Below, piece after piece: positions 1 to 9,279 of a stretch of DNA of 39,220 nucleotides. Position 1 is the first letter of the stretch, and each line of letters begins with the position of its first letter. A program made the translations under genes and the position numbers. Location: NCBI RefSeq assembly GCF_000285575.1, contig NZ_HE611050.1, forward strand, positions 1,374,828 through 1,414,047, given 5' to 3'. The DNA comes from Clostridium senegalense JC122. Its GTDB lineage: Bacteria > Bacillota > Clostridia > Clostridiales > Clostridiaceae. Under the pieces are notes generated by a model. It had not been told where the DNA came from, searched no databases, and saw only the letters and a list, made by a program, of their open reading frames with translations.

Positions 1-55
1 TTCCAAACGCTCTACCTCAACTAAGCAAGCAATCACCCAAAGTTCTGCCTCCATC

Positions 56-282
56 ACAAAAGGGACAGACGCGTAATTGGCTACTTTACTATACTTTGGT
101 ATAGATGCTTTTGTTGATTTTAGTTTTTCTCCAATAGTAATCGAAGTCGGTCCCGAACATCTACGCAGCAAAGCTGCTATTTTAGGACTGGCTTTGATTA
201 CTTTAGGTTTTGTTAATACCTTTTAGATTTCACTGTAAAAATAACTTATGGAAAATATACTTAGGTACGCCTGTCCTTCTTG
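56..282. repeat. A element, complete copy 1
   Basis: About 227 bp. The outer arms are AGGGACAGACGCGTA on the left and TACGCCTGTCCTTCTTG on the right, an imperfect inverted pair. The inner arms are AAGTCGGTCCC and GGACTGGCTTT around a small GCAGC/GCTGC hairpin. Other near-identical copies lie at 1033, 8862 and 14314. Confidence 0.85.
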
Positions 283-358
283 TTACGACTGTGCACTTTG
301 AATATAGCTTTAGTTTTTTTTATATCCTAAACTCAAATTTTGCTCCATCTAATTCACA

Positions 359-417
359 GAAACTGGTACTCCAGTTTCCTCCATCATTGTCAATTGTCCT
401 TTGTCCATTGTCAATTT
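359..417. repeat. ACTGG hairpin plus heptamer array
   Basis: GAAACTGG-TACT-CCAGTTTC (359-378) is followed by tandem 7-mers of the form ATTGTCA / ATTGTCC / TTTGTCC. The same pair of modules follows most right flanks of A and B elements in the window. Confidence 0.75.
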
Positions 418-470
418 CCAAAGAACTACCTCAACTAAGTAAGCAATCACCCAAAGTTCTGCCTCCATCA

Positions 471-568
471 CAAGAGGGACAGACGCGTAATTGGCTACTT
501 TGCTATACTTTAGGATAGATGCTTTTATTGATTTTAGTTTTTCTACAATACTGCTCGAAGTCGGTCCC
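471..568. repeat. A left half, joined to the next B element
   Basis: It contains the A outer-left arm through the first inner arm (AAGTCGGTCCC) and then departs from the A sequence into a 60-bp linker (CAACACACCTAAGCAA) leading into a B element. The same hybrid recurs at 8556, 13744 and 18181, and with a diverged linker at 24103. Confidence 0.8.
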
Positions 569-627
569 CATCACCAATTTTAGCAACACACCTAAGCAAG
601 TAAATCCTTATAGTATTAGCTCCATCA

Positions 628-841
628 CAAATGGGACAGGCACGGTAAATTTATTTTCTTCGCTAACACTTGATGCTCTCATAATTTTATACTTCTATCT
701 AAAACATCAAAGCCAGTCCCGGACAACTACGCTACATAGTAGCTACCTGAGGACTGGCTAACTTTTTTCATTTATGGTAATTAATTTTAAAGAGCTTATC
801 TCTATTTTATGGGTATACACCTTTCGTGCCTGTACCATTTG
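628..841. repeat. B element, complete copy 1
   Basis: 214 bp. The outer arms are CAAATGGGACAGGCACG and CGTGCCTGTACCATTTG, a 17-bp inverted pair with one mismatch here. The inner arms AGCCAGTCCC (711-720) and GGACTGGCT (751-759) enclose a GCTAC-ATA-GTAGC hairpin. Confidence 0.88.
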
Positions 842-1032
842 TTACGGCTGTGAACCTTTAATATAGCTTTAGTTTGTTTTATATCCTAAACTCAGATTTC
901 ACTGCTTCTAATTTTTAAAAACTGGCAGCCCAGTTTCCTCCATCATTGTCAAATGTCAATTGTCCATTTTCAATTTTTCCAAACTCTCTACCTCAACTAA
1001 GCAAGCAATCGCTCAAAGTTCTGCCTCCATCA

Positions 1033-1257
1033 CAAGAGGGACAGACGCGTAATTGGCTACTTTGCTATACTTTGGTATAGATGCTTTTGTTGATTTTAGT
1101 TTTTCTCCAATACTGCTCGAAGTCGGTCCCAAACATGTACACAGCAAAGCTGCTATTTTAGGACCGGCTTTGATTGCTTTAGGTTTTATTGATAAACTTT
1201 CGATTTCACCGAAAAATAACTTATGGAAAATATACTTAGGTACGCCTGTCCTTCTTG
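1033..1257. repeat. A element, complete copy 2
   Basis: 225 bp, with the same four-arm layout as the copy at 56-282. The inner right arm is GGACCGGCTTT, which pairs better with AAGTCGGTCC than the arm in the first copy does. Confidence 0.85.
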
Positions 1258-1585
1258 TTACGGCTGTGAGCCTTGAATTTAGCTTTGACTAGTTTAATTT
1301 CCCAACCTAAAATTTAATACCTTAAATTTAAAGAAACTGGTAGTCCAGTTTCAACCTGAACTATTAACTCTTAACTATCTAAACCCCAGTTTCCTCCACC
1401 ATTGTCAAATATCCTTTGTTCATTGTGGATTTCTAAAAATCCACTTAAAACTATCCACATATTATTTAATAACTTTTCACTCAATTTGTATTTTTTGAAA
1501 TTTTATCCCCAATTTGCTTTTGTTTTATGTGCTTTTTGTTGATAATTCAAAAAATTGTTTTATTTTTGTGGATTATTTTTAAAAT

Positions 1586-1612
1586 AAAAAAACTGGCTAA
1601 TGCCAGTTTTTA
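1586..1612 (-). terminator. Intrinsic terminator of the lipoprotein gene
   Basis: The stem AAAACTGGC / GCCAGTTTT has a TAAT loop and A/T tracts on both sides. It lies 45 bp past the stop of the minus-strand lipoprotein gene. The ACTGGC stem is shared with the focA-like and hutU terminators. Confidence 0.75.
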
Positions 1613-1657
1613 TAAAGATAATCTTTAAAATTATCTTTTATCTTCTTTTATTTTATT

Positions 1658-2686
1658 TTAGAAAAATTTTATATTATATATTTGTAATTCTTCTAATTCT
1701 AAATAATCAGCTACAAATTCCTTTGGAAATTGTTTTGCTAAAATTTCTTTAAATTTTGCTAATTGTTCTTCTTTTGGTTTTTCTGTATTTAGTTCTGGTT
1801 TCTTTAGATCTGTTTCAGTGAATAGGTCATTTTCTACTTTATAAGTTACATCATGGTTTGATAAATATAATTGATTTTTATCTAACATTAATGAACCTAC
1901 TATAACTTGTGGTACTGTAGTTGATTTTATATTTGATAATTTATATTCTTTATCAAAATCAGCCAAGTAAATAGTATCTGTTACTTCCCCTGTTGTTATA
2001 TCAAATTTAAATGTTTTAAATGCAAGTTTAGAAAAATCTTCTGAAAGAACTGTTTCTTGTATTTGTTCATCTGCATTCTCTAATTCATAAACAAGTTTAT
2101 CATTTATGTATATATATGATTTAGTACCTTCTGTATCTTTAACTTCTTTAGTATATAACAGTTTATCTCCATCATTATATGTGTTTAGCGAGTTTCCTTT
2201 TACAAAATTCACTTCTTTTTTCGTATTTACATCATAAACGCCATAAGCAAGTACTGACGGATTTATATGTGATTTTATTAATATTCTTTCATCATTTATC
2301 CATTTTATGTCAGTTATTATTTTAAATTCTTCATTGTTTATTGGCAGTTTTTCTATTTTTCCATTTCTTAAGTTCTCTACAACAATTTCTGGCTGTTTAT
2401 TGGAAGTATCGTCTGTTTTAATTTGATAAACAATTTTTTCATTATTGGGGCTTACTGATAATAATTCTTTAAGTGTACCACTTTCACCTAATTCTTTTAT
2501 CTCTTGTTTCTTTTCATCATAATAGTAAATCTTATTTTGCCTTTCAAATACTGCTTTTAAGTGCTTTTTATCGGAAAGGCTTACATTTGCACTATTACAC
2601 CCAACTAAAAGCAATGTTATCATCACTATTAATAGCAATGTAACTTTTGAAAATATTCTTTTTCTAAGTCCTTTTCCAATATTCAT
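1658..2686 (-). CDS. Putative lipoprotein with beta-propeller-like repeats
   Basis: Predicted membrane-anchored extracytoplasmic protein of unknown function. The N-terminus has basic residues, a hydrophobic stretch and a lipobox ending LLVGC (the Cys is about residue 30 from the chosen start), so lipid attachment at that cysteine is expected. The mature part has repeated short beta-like segments such as KIYYYDE, IKWINDERILI and YVYDV-type stretches, which resemble TolB/WD40-like propeller blades; that fold is an inference. An in-frame TTG at 2698 would add four residues, but GGAAGTGAG just upstream favours the ATG at 2686. It is a single gene with its own terminator, next to a focA-like gene that is also on the minus strand. 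I do not recognise a specific family. Confidence 0.8.
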   Translation of the reverse strand: MNIGKGLRKRIFSKVTLLLIVMITLLLVGCNSANVSLSDKKHLKAVFERQNKIYYYDEKKQEIKELGESGTLKELLSVSPNNEKIVYQIKTDDTSNKQPEIVVENLRNGKIEKLPINNEEFKIITDIKWINDERILIKSHINPSVLAYGVYDVNTKKEVNFVKGNSLNTYNDGDKLLYTKEVKDTEGTKSYIYINDKLVYELENADEQIQETVLSEDFSKLAFKTFKFDITTGEVTDTIYLADFDKEYKLSNIKSTTVPQVIVGSLMLDKNQLYLSNHDVTYKVENDLFTETDLKKPELNTEKPKEEQLAKFKEILAKQFPKEFVADYLELEELQIYNIKFF

Positions 2687-2698
2687 TCTCACTTCCAA

Positions 2699-3044
2699 CC
2701 CCCGAACAAACGATTTTAAAAATAATTTCTTTTATTAAAGATTAATGTCTCTAATATGTAATTATTTTAGGCATATGAAAACTTATTCATACTATATGTA
2801 AATTACCAAATTACGAGAATAACCTAGATAATTATACTCCTTTAGTATTGTACATTCAATAAAGAAAAAAACATTTTTTACAATTTTTTTAAGGAAATTT
2901 ATGTTAATATTTTTTGAACTTTTTTACATATGTACACCTTTGAATTTTTTTACATTTTTATATCTATATTCCCATTATATTAATTATAATTCATATACAT
3001 ATCAGTATTGTTACAAAATAGATACAGAACTAAAAAAATTTAAA
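2699..3044. other. AT-rich intergenic region, nothing recognised
   Basis: Extremely AT-rich spacer between the focA-like terminator and the lipoprotein gene. It must hold the lipoprotein promoter, but no clear -35/-10 pair stands out. A plus-strand frame here lacks a ribosome-binding site and has low-complexity F/Y-rich composition. Confidence 0.5.
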
Positions 3045-3070
3045 GAAAAAACTGGCATTAGCCAGTTTTT
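3045..3070 (-). terminator. Terminator of the focA-like gene
   Basis: ACTGGC-ATTA-GCCAGT with flanking A and T tracts immediately follows the TAA stop of the minus-strand gene. It is nearly identical to the terminators at 1586 and 5713. Confidence 0.85.
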
Positions 3071-3927
3071 TATGCTACTTTATTTTCTTTTACTATTTCT
3101 TTATTTTTTTCAGATTTCTTATATATAAACCAATATGTTAGTCCTATTAAAATAGAACCACCAATTATATTTCCTATTGTTACTGGTATTAAGTTATGAA
3201 TTACTCCTATCACATTTAAGTTCGCTAACTTTTCTGCTGTTTGATGTGATGCTTCTACATACACTGGGTTACCTTTTGCTAATAAACCTATTGTTAAGTA
3301 ATACATATTGGCAACACAGTGTTCAAAACCTGATATTATAAATACAAATATAGGAATGAATCCCATTAATACTTTTCCTGAAATATCTTTTGCTGTATAA
3401 GAACCCCAAACTGCTAAGCAAACTATTATGTTACATAGTATTCCACTAAATAGAGCTTGAGTTATTGTAAGATTAACTTTACCTGTGGCAACCTTTATTG
3501 CATATCCTCCAACTGCCCCTGAATTAAAATCTAATAATCCTGCTCCATAAACAAGAAGTGCTATTAATACTGTTCCTATAAAGTTACCTATAAAAACTAT
3601 AAGTAAATTTTTAGCCATATCCTTTATTGATATTCTTTTTTGAGCTACTGCAACTGATAATAAACAATTTCCTGTAAATAATTCCGCACCACAAATTAAA
3701 ACTAGTAATAATCCAACTGGGAAAACTAATCCTGCTACAGTCTTTTGTAACCCAAAATTAGTAACGCTATGTGAAGCTACTGCTGAACCAAAAGCACCTA
3801 ATGCTATATAAGCACCTGCTAAAATTCCTAAGAATAAAGTTTGTATTGATTTGTTCTTAGCTTTTTTCACTCCTACTTCTTCAACGTATTCTGTTACTTC
3901 CAATGGCGATAACATATTTTTACTCAT
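3070..3927 (-). CDS. Formate/nitrite transporter (FNT) family channel
   Basis: Pentameric channel family moving small monovalent anions (formate, nitrite or hydrosulfide) across the cytoplasmic membrane. The 285-residue length and six hydrophobic segments are typical. Hallmarks seen are AELFTGN at 81-87 in the first broken helix and GFEHCVANMY around His203, which matches the conserved central His of FocA. Substrate cannot be read from sequence: clostridial members include formate (FocA/FdhC-like) and hydrosulfide (HSC-like) channels, and no formate, nitrite or sulfite enzyme lies nearby to decide. The start ATG has AAAAAAGGGGG upstream (reading minus). It stands alone, with a long AT-rich region separating it from the divergent sigma factor. 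Confidence 0.9.
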   Translation of the reverse strand: MSKNMLSPLEVTEYVEEVGVKKAKNKSIQTLFLGILAGAYIALGAFGSAVASHSVTNFGLQKTVAGLVFPVGLLLVLICGAELFTGNCLLSVAVAQKRISIKDMAKNLLIVFIGNFIGTVLIALLVYGAGLLDFNSGAVGGYAIKVATGKVNLTITQALFSGILCNIIVCLAVWGSYTAKDISGKVLMGFIPIFVFIISGFEHCVANMYYLTIGLLAKGNPVYVEASHQTAEKLANLNVIGVIHNLIPVTIGNIIGGSILIGLTYWFIYKKSEKNKEIVKENKVA

Positions 3928-4513
3928 TTTTCTGCCCCCTTTTTTAATACATTTTTATCCATTTGTTTGTATTTTATTTTAAGTTTTGCAACTTTTTTAA
4001 TAATTTATTTATATTGTTCAAAACTTATTTATTAATCATTCATAAGTATTGTTTTACAGTATTTTCTTAATGTTATTTTTTAGTCATATTTAATCTTTTC
4101 ACGACAAAAAACATTATATTTTAGCAGCTATATAAAAGTCAACTGTATAAATGCTATAAGTTTACATTATTATTCCATTTATTCAATTTTAATCTATTTA
4201 TTGATTTGATTTTTATTTTTATATTTAATGTTTTATAGAATTAAATTTTATTTTAAATTTAATTTACCTTTATATAGTATTTTAAAAATATATATCTTTT
4301 TATATTAAAGTTTTTATTTTTCTTTAATTGTTCTTTATAATTGTGTAATAATTTTCATTTACAGTTTTTTAATTAATTATTTATTAAGTATTAGATTATG
4401 TTGTGATAAGGTATACATAAAGAAACACAATAAAGGTTTATTTGACAATAACTTTTATAAGTTTCTAATTTATTAGTTAGTCAACTAAAATAAATTCTTG
4501 GAGGTATTTCATT
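3928..4513. other. Long AT-rich divergent intergenic region
   Basis: 586 bp between the focA-like gene and the sigma factor gene, unusually AT-rich and free of the A/B repeats. Apart from the promoter-proximal features at 4442-4488, I see no gene or structured element in it. Confidence 0.5.
4442..4488 (+). promoter_or_regulatory. Possible promoter and operator of the sigma gene
   Basis: A TTGACA (4442-4447) has no good -10 at standard spacing; the nearest is the weak TAATTT. Downstream is an inverted repeat TTAGTT-AGTC-AACTAA (4473-4488), 25 bp before the start codon. The position suits a repressor or autoregulatory site, but that is inference. Confidence 0.3.
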
Positions 4514-5182
4514 ATGAGTAAAAATGATAAAGATTTACTAACTAAGGAGGCGTTTAGGGAAGCAGCTAATGAAAACAATGGTTCTGCAAAATATCACAAA
4601 AGTATAGAGGTATTAAAAAATAAAGAATTATTGGACAACCTATTAAAATCTGCTCAACAAGGTGATGAAAAAGCAAAGGAAACACTAATATTAGGATTTA
4701 AACCTTATATTGTAACTTTAGCTAAAGGTGTTTTTATAAAAGGTTATGAACTTGAGGATTTAATCATGGTTGGGTATGAGAGTGTGCTTAAATGTATTAA
4801 ATTTTTCACTCCATGTCAAGGGGCTTTCCTAAACTATACTATGCGAGCTATTAAACTAAATTTTAATGCCCTAATAAAAAAGGAAGCTGAAAATAATTCT
4901 ATAAGCAGTTTATCTTCACCAATTGGTGAAGGTGTAACTTTAGTTGATACTGTTATTGATTCTTTTGATTTAGAAGAGAATTTTTTAAATAAATGTAGAG
5001 GTAAACAGCTTGTTGATTTGATAAATGATTTACCTAAAGATGATAGAAATTTGATATATTATTGTTATGTGACAGAGCAAGCAACAATAAAAGACCTTGC
5101 TAAAATTAAAGGAGTAAACTATAGAACTTTACTTAGAAGAAAAGATAAGATTTTTAGAAGATTGTCACATTTGTTGATGTAA
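4514..5182 (+). CDS. Orphan sigma-70-family RNA polymerase sigma factor
   Basis: A 222-residue protein with region 2-like sequence around residues 55-120 (YELEDLIMVGYESVLKCIKF, like the core-binding helix DLIQEGxxGLxxAxxxFD) and a C-terminal region 4 helix-turn-helix (LPKDDRNLIYYCYV, then a second helix around NYRTLLRRKDKIFRRL). It has no region 1.1 or 3 and resembles small alternative sigma factors, including the clostridial TcdR/UviA-type group; assignment to that group is uncertain. A strong GGAGGT lies 8 bp before the ATG. No anti-sigma gene or toxin/bacteriocin target is adjacent, so its regulon is not visible here. It is followed directly by a D-type repeat hairpin rather than a normal terminator. 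Confidence 0.8.
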   Translation: MSKNDKDLLTKEAFREAANENNGSAKYHKSIEVLKNKELLDNLLKSAQQGDEKAKETLILGFKPYIVTLAKGVFIKGYELEDLIMVGYESVLKCIKFFTPCQGAFLNYTMRAIKLNFNALIKKEAENNSISSLSSPIGEGVTLVDTVIDSFDLEENFLNKCRGKQLVDLINDLPKDDRNLIYYCYVTEQATIKDLAKIKGVNYRTLLRRKDKIFRRLSHLLM

Positions 5183-5712
5183 CTTTTTTAGTTAAGAGTG
5201 AATAATTGCGGTTATTATTAGTCACTTCGTTTCTAATAATTCTCAACGTATTTTTGAATCTAGTTTTACTAACAAAATTTAAGTAAGCAATATCTCTAAG
5301 TTTTCACACCATAACAAGTGGGACAGGTTCATTTTTGGCTATTTTCTTCGCTTAACTTTAGATTCCACAAATACTGTATTCCCCTAACAAGATAAGTAAA
5401 GAACCAGTACCCCTATTTGGGTTTTAGTAAAATTTTCAAACAAGCAATTACCCCTAGTGTTGGCTCCCTCACAAATGGGACAGGCACGGTAAGTTTATTT
5501 TCTTCGCTAACATCTGATGCTCTCCTAAATTTATATTACTAACACAATAGCTCAAAGCCAGTCCCCAACAATTCCAAAGAAACTGGCACTCCAGTTTCAA
5601 CCAACATTGTCAAATGTCAATTGTCCATTATATAATTTGTTAGTCTGCAAACCTTGAATTTAGCTTTTGCTAGTTTTATAATTTAAACTTGTAATTTATG
5701 CCTTTAAATTAT
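5183..5712. repeat. Repeat-filled intergenic block 2
   Basis: Contains a D hairpin (ATTATTAG / CTAATAAT, 5214-5240), a C-type left arm CAAGTGGGACAGGTTCAT (5315-5332), a linker with AAGAACCAGTACCC, a B half (5472-5565) and an ACTGG hairpin with heptamers. No gene is supported. Confidence 0.8.
5472..5565. repeat. B left half-element
   Basis: It runs from the outer arm CAAATGGGACAGGCACG to the first inner arm AGCCAGTCCC, then leaves the B sequence after CAACAATT and continues into the hairpin GAAACTGG-CACT-CCAGTTTC. The same break point is seen at 18993. Confidence 0.8.
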
Positions 5713-5740
5713 AAAAAAACTGGCTAATAGCCAGTTTTTT
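5713..5740 (-). terminator. hutU terminator
   Basis: ACTGGCT-AAT-AGCCAGT with A and T tracts, 30 bp beyond the hutU stop codon. Same stem family as the terminators at 1586, 3045 and 11461. Confidence 0.82.
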
Positions 5741-5769
5741 CATAGTGAGAATTTATTTTAAAGCTTTAT

Positions 5770-7797
5770 TTATTTGTTTAAAGCTTCTTTTACTACTTTT
5801 GTTACTAAGTCTTCATCTGCTATATATGGTATTGTTATATGGTCAGTTTCTTTGTTGTCTTGGTTATATTCCATTGATGTTTCTATTGAGTGTTCATTTC
5901 TTGCCCATGCTCTTCTTGCTACGCCACCCATTACATCCCATGCCATAGCTGATTTTATTATTACATCAACTTCTTCACTTCCGTCAAGAACAAGTCCAAA
6001 TCCACCATTTATAGATTTACCAATTCCTACACCACCACCGTTATGAAGTGCTATTAAGCTCATTCCTCTTGCTGCATTTCCTGCAAAACATTGAACTGCC
6101 ATATCTGCCATTATATTACTTCCATCTTTTATATTTGATGTTTCTCTAAATGGAGAATCAGTTCCACTTACGTCATGGTGATCACGTCCAAGCATTATTG
6201 GACCTACTAGTCCTTCTCTTACCATTTTGTTGAATTCTAGTGCAATTTTCATTCTTCCACCAGCATCTTGGTATAGTATTCTTGCTTGAGTTCCAACTAC
6301 TAATTTATTCTTTTCTGCATCTCTTATCCAGATGTAGTTATCTCTGTCTTGTCCTCTTCTATTTGGATCGATACATTCCATTGCTTTATGGTCTGTTTTT
6401 ATTAAGTCTTCTTCTTTACCACTTAAGCATACCCATCTAAATGGTCCATATCCATAATCAAATAACATTGGTCCCATTATATCTTCAACATATGATGGAT
6501 ATATGAATCCGTCTTTTTCATTTACTCCATTTTTAGCTATGTCTTTTCCACCTGCATCATATACAGCTTTCATAAATGAGTTACCATAGTCAAAGAAGTA
6601 AACTCCTCTATCTACTAATATTTTTATTAATTCGTAGTGTTTTAATAAAGTTTCATCTACTAATTCTTTGAATTTTTCTCTATCCTCTTTTAATAGTCTA
6701 GTTCTTTCTTCAAAGCTTATTCCTACTGGAGCATAGCCTCCATCATATGGGGCATGACAAGATGTTTGGTCTGATAATAAATCTATTTTTACATTGTTAT
6801 CTACCATGTATTGTAGTAAATCCACTATATTACCATGATATGCAATTGATATAGTTTCTTCTTTTGCAGCTTTTTCTTGAGCCACTTTTATTACTTCTTC
6901 AAGGTTATCTGATGCCATTGCAACCCAACCTTGATCTAATCTTGTTTGTATTCTTGAATAGTCTACTTCTGCAACTATTCCTACACCATTAGCTATTTCT
7001 ATAGCTTTTGGCTGAGCTCCACTCATTCCACCAAGTCCTGATGTTACGAATATTTTTCCTCTTAAATCTCCATCATCAGCAACGCCTAATTTTAATCTTC
7101 CTGCATTTAGTAATGTGTTAAATGTTCCATGAACTATTCCTTGTGGTCCTATATACATCCAACCACCAGCTGTCATTTGTCCATAGTTTGCTACTCCTAA
7201 TTGAGTTGCTCTGTGGAAATCATCAGCGTTATCAAACATACCTATCATAAGTCCATTAGTTGTTATAACTCTTGGTGCTTTTTTTGAACTTCTAAATAGT
7301 CCTAATGGATGTCCACTTTCTACTACTAATGTTTGCTCTTCTGTAATATTTTCTAAGTATTTCATTATTAGTCTGTATTGCATCCAGTTTTGACATACTT
7401 GTCCTGTTTCTCCATAAGTAACAAGTTCATATGGATATAATGCAACATCAAAATCTAAGTTATTATCTATCATTACTTGGAATGCCTTACCTTGTAAGCA
7501 TTTACCCTTATAGTTATCTATAGGTTTACCACTAAGTTTTCCTTCTGGTCTGAATCTATATCCATAGATTCTTCCTCTTGTAACAAGCTCTTCCATGAAT
7601 TCTTTAGCCATTTGTTCATGGTATTTCTCCGGTATATATCTCAAAGCATTTTTAACAGCAAGTTTTGCATCTGCTTCGTTTAAATCAAATCCTCTGTCTG
7701 GAGCTCTTCTTATTCCTTCTACAAATTTAGGCATTTCTGGTAGTTTGTCATCTAATTTGATTACCATTGCATCTTCTATTTTAAAATTTTCCATCAT
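5770..7797 (-). CDS. hutU: Urocanate hydratase, long form
   Basis: Converts urocanate to imidazolonepropionate, the second step of histidine degradation, using tightly bound NAD+ in the cytoplasm. At 675 residues it is the long form (about 670-676, as in animals and some anaerobes) rather than the 550-560-residue form of Pseudomonas and Bacillus. Recognisable segments are TAGGWMYIGPQG (about 209-220), GGMSGAQPKA (256-265), GRDHHDVSGTDSPFRET (537-553) and HNGGGVGIG (585-593). The short-form signature QGLPARICW is represented by GTQARILYQ (502-510), so its cysteine is absent, as I recall for other long forms. AAGGGGGT lies about 10 bp before the tandem ATG-ATG start. No hutH, hutI or ftcD is in the window, so the pathway partners lie elsewhere or the gene acts alone. 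Confidence 0.95.
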   Translation of the reverse strand: MMENFKIEDAMVIKLDDKLPEMPKFVEGIRRAPDRGFDLNEADAKLAVKNALRYIPEKYHEQMAKEFMEELVTRGRIYGYRFRPEGKLSGKPIDNYKGKCLQGKAFQVMIDNNLDFDVALYPYELVTYGETGQVCQNWMQYRLIMKYLENITEEQTLVVESGHPLGLFRSSKKAPRVITTNGLMIGMFDNADDFHRATQLGVANYGQMTAGGWMYIGPQGIVHGTFNTLLNAGRLKLGVADDGDLRGKIFVTSGLGGMSGAQPKAIEIANGVGIVAEVDYSRIQTRLDQGWVAMASDNLEEVIKVAQEKAAKEETISIAYHGNIVDLLQYMVDNNVKIDLLSDQTSCHAPYDGGYAPVGISFEERTRLLKEDREKFKELVDETLLKHYELIKILVDRGVYFFDYGNSFMKAVYDAGGKDIAKNGVNEKDGFIYPSYVEDIMGPMLFDYGYGPFRWVCLSGKEEDLIKTDHKAMECIDPNRRGQDRDNYIWIRDAEKNKLVVGTQARILYQDAGGRMKIALEFNKMVREGLVGPIMLGRDHHDVSGTDSPFRETSNIKDGSNIMADMAVQCFAGNAARGMSLIALHNGGGVGIGKSINGGFGLVLDGSEEVDVIIKSAMAWDVMGGVARRAWARNEHSIETSMEYNQDNKETDHITIPYIADEDLVTKVVKEALNK

Positions 7798-8355
7798 AAT
7801 AAAATAACCCCCTTAAAATTTAGTCTGTATATGATAAATAAATTTAAATATTATATCCTTTAGTAAAAGTTTCCCCACATATAGGACATATTCGAATCAA
7901 TATTAAAAAGATTCAGTATATTTTGTATAAAGAATAATATTTAGTATTTTTTTCAGAATTATGTATCATGCAAAATTTGACAAGAATATTTAAATATTAT
8001 CCTATTAAATATACTTAACACACATTTTGAATTAAAATGTTATATTTTATGACTAATAACCCTATATAAAAATATTCTTTATGATTTTCAAAATTCCTTT
8101 TCAGTTCAAATTTTGTTAACAATTTATTTTTGTTAATAAATTAGCATGATAAAGCCATAATCCAAAAATTACTAGGATATGTAATTAAAACTTATAGTAT
8201 ATATTTACTATTTTGTTAATATTTTTATTAAAGAACTATTTAATTTTCATTTTATTTATTTCTTTAGTATTTAACTAAAATTTTAATTTAGTTAAAGATA
8301 TTCTTTTAACCTATCATTTAAACTGTTTAATAATTAGTTTAAATTAAAGCAAAAC
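7798..8355. other. AT-rich leader region of hutU
   Basis: A minus-strand TATAAT lies at 7850-7855, about 53 bp before the hutU start, with no good -35. Further up, GAATC and GATTC form a short inverted repeat. Otherwise no gene or repeat module is visible until the D module near 8380. Confidence 0.45.
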
Positions 8356-8415
8356 TGACGATAGAGACTTTTCAACGCTTTGTCGGTTAAGAGTTAACAG
8401 TTGTGGGACTTTATC

Positions 8416-8480
8416 AGTTAGGAGTTAACAGTTAATAGTGAATAGTTGAGGTTATTATTAGTCACTTCGTTCCTAATAAT
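8416..8480. repeat. D module: AGTTAAT heptamers plus hairpin
   Basis: Five in-phase 7-mers (AGTTAGG, AGTTAAC, AGTTAAT, AGTGAAT, AGTTGAG; 8416-8450) are followed by the hairpin ATTATTAG / CTAATAAT (8454-8461 and 8473-8480) with a CACTTCGTTC-type loop. Confidence 0.75.
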
Positions 8481-8555
8481 TCTCAATGTATTTTAAAAAT
8501 CTAGTTTTACTAACAAAATTTAAGTAAGCAATCACCCAAAATTCTACCTCCATAA

Positions 8556-8653
8556 CAAGAGGGACAGACGCGTAATTGGCTACTTTGCTATACTTTGGGA
8601 TAGATGCTTTTGTTGATTTTAGTTTTTCTCCAATACTGCTCGAAGTCGGTCCC
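8556..8653. repeat. A left half with B-type linker
   Basis: Ends at AAGTCGGTCCC and continues into the CAACACACCTAAGCAATC linker. The expected B element is cut off after ACAAGTGGGAC and replaced by a D module. Confidence 0.8.
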
Positions 8654-8861
8654 CATCACCAATTTTAGCAACACACCTAAGCAATCAATTCCTTAAAGTA
8701 TTAGCTCCATAACAAGTGGGACTTCTTTAGTTAAGAGTTAATAGTTAATAGTTATGGTTATTACTACTCACTTCGTTCCTAGTAATTCTCAACGTACTTT
8801 TAAAATCTAGTTTTACTAACAAAATTTAAGTAAGCAATAAATTATAGTCTTACCTCCATCA

Positions 8862-9087
8862 CAAGAGGGACAGACGCGTAATTGGCTACTTTGCTATACT
8901 TTAGGATAGATACTTTTGTTGATTTTAGCTTTTCTCCAATACTGCTCGAAGTCGGTCCCCAACATCTACGCAGCAAAGCTGCTATTTTAGGACCGGCTTT
9001 GATTACTTTAGGTTTTATTGATAACCTTTCGATTTCACTGAAAAAATTACTCATGGATAATATACTTTGGTACGCCTGTCCTTCTTG
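8862..9087. repeat. A element, complete copy 3
   Basis: 226 bp with all four arms present. The inner arms AAGTCGGTCC and GGACCGGCTT are fully complementary apart from one G-T pair. The right flank TTACGGCTGTG follows. Confidence 0.85.
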
Positions 9088-9279
9088 TTACGGCTGTGCA
9101 CTTTGAATATAGCTTTAGTTTGTTTTATATCCTAAACTCAGATTTTACTACCTTAAATTCAAAAGAAACTGGTAGTCCAGTTTCCTCCATCATTGTCAAT
9201 TGTCCTTTGTCCATTGTCAATTTTCTAAGAATCTCTACATCAACTAAATATGCAATCATTCAAAGTTCTACCTCCATCA

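Larger units (their letters stand above)
1..1440. repeat. Repeat-filled intergenic block 1
   Basis: This stretch has no credible gene. It holds, in order, a complete A element, a small ACTGG hairpin with a heptamer array, an A left half joined to a complete B element, and another complete A element. Between the elements lie shared flanks that recur elsewhere in the window: a left flank containing CAAAGTTCTGCCTCCATCA and a right flank containing TTACGGCTGTG and TTTATATCCTAAACTC. Short open frames here follow the repeats and are broken in other copies. Confidence 0.85.

Noticed and set aside
210-761. Two adjoining open frames across A and B repeats
   Set aside because: They span element junctions and linkers, lack start signals, and their sequence is explained by the repeats.
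1053-1292. Open frame of 79 codons inside an A element (similar one at 8882-9106)
   Set aside because: It follows the repeat, has no ribosome-binding site, and the equivalent frame is broken in the copies at 56 and 14314.
2901-3128. Plus-strand 75-codon frame
   Set aside because: Phe/Tyr-rich low complexity from AT-rich DNA, overlaps the end of the FNT gene and its terminator.
5774-6046. Frames opposite hutU, TPM gene, htrA, malic enzyme and others
   Set aside because: They lie antisense inside well-supported genes and have no signals of their own.
8842-9054. Minus-strand 70-codon frame in an A element
   Set aside because: The matching frame in the copy at 56-282 contains a stop in the same segment, so it is not maintained; non-coding repeat is the better reading.
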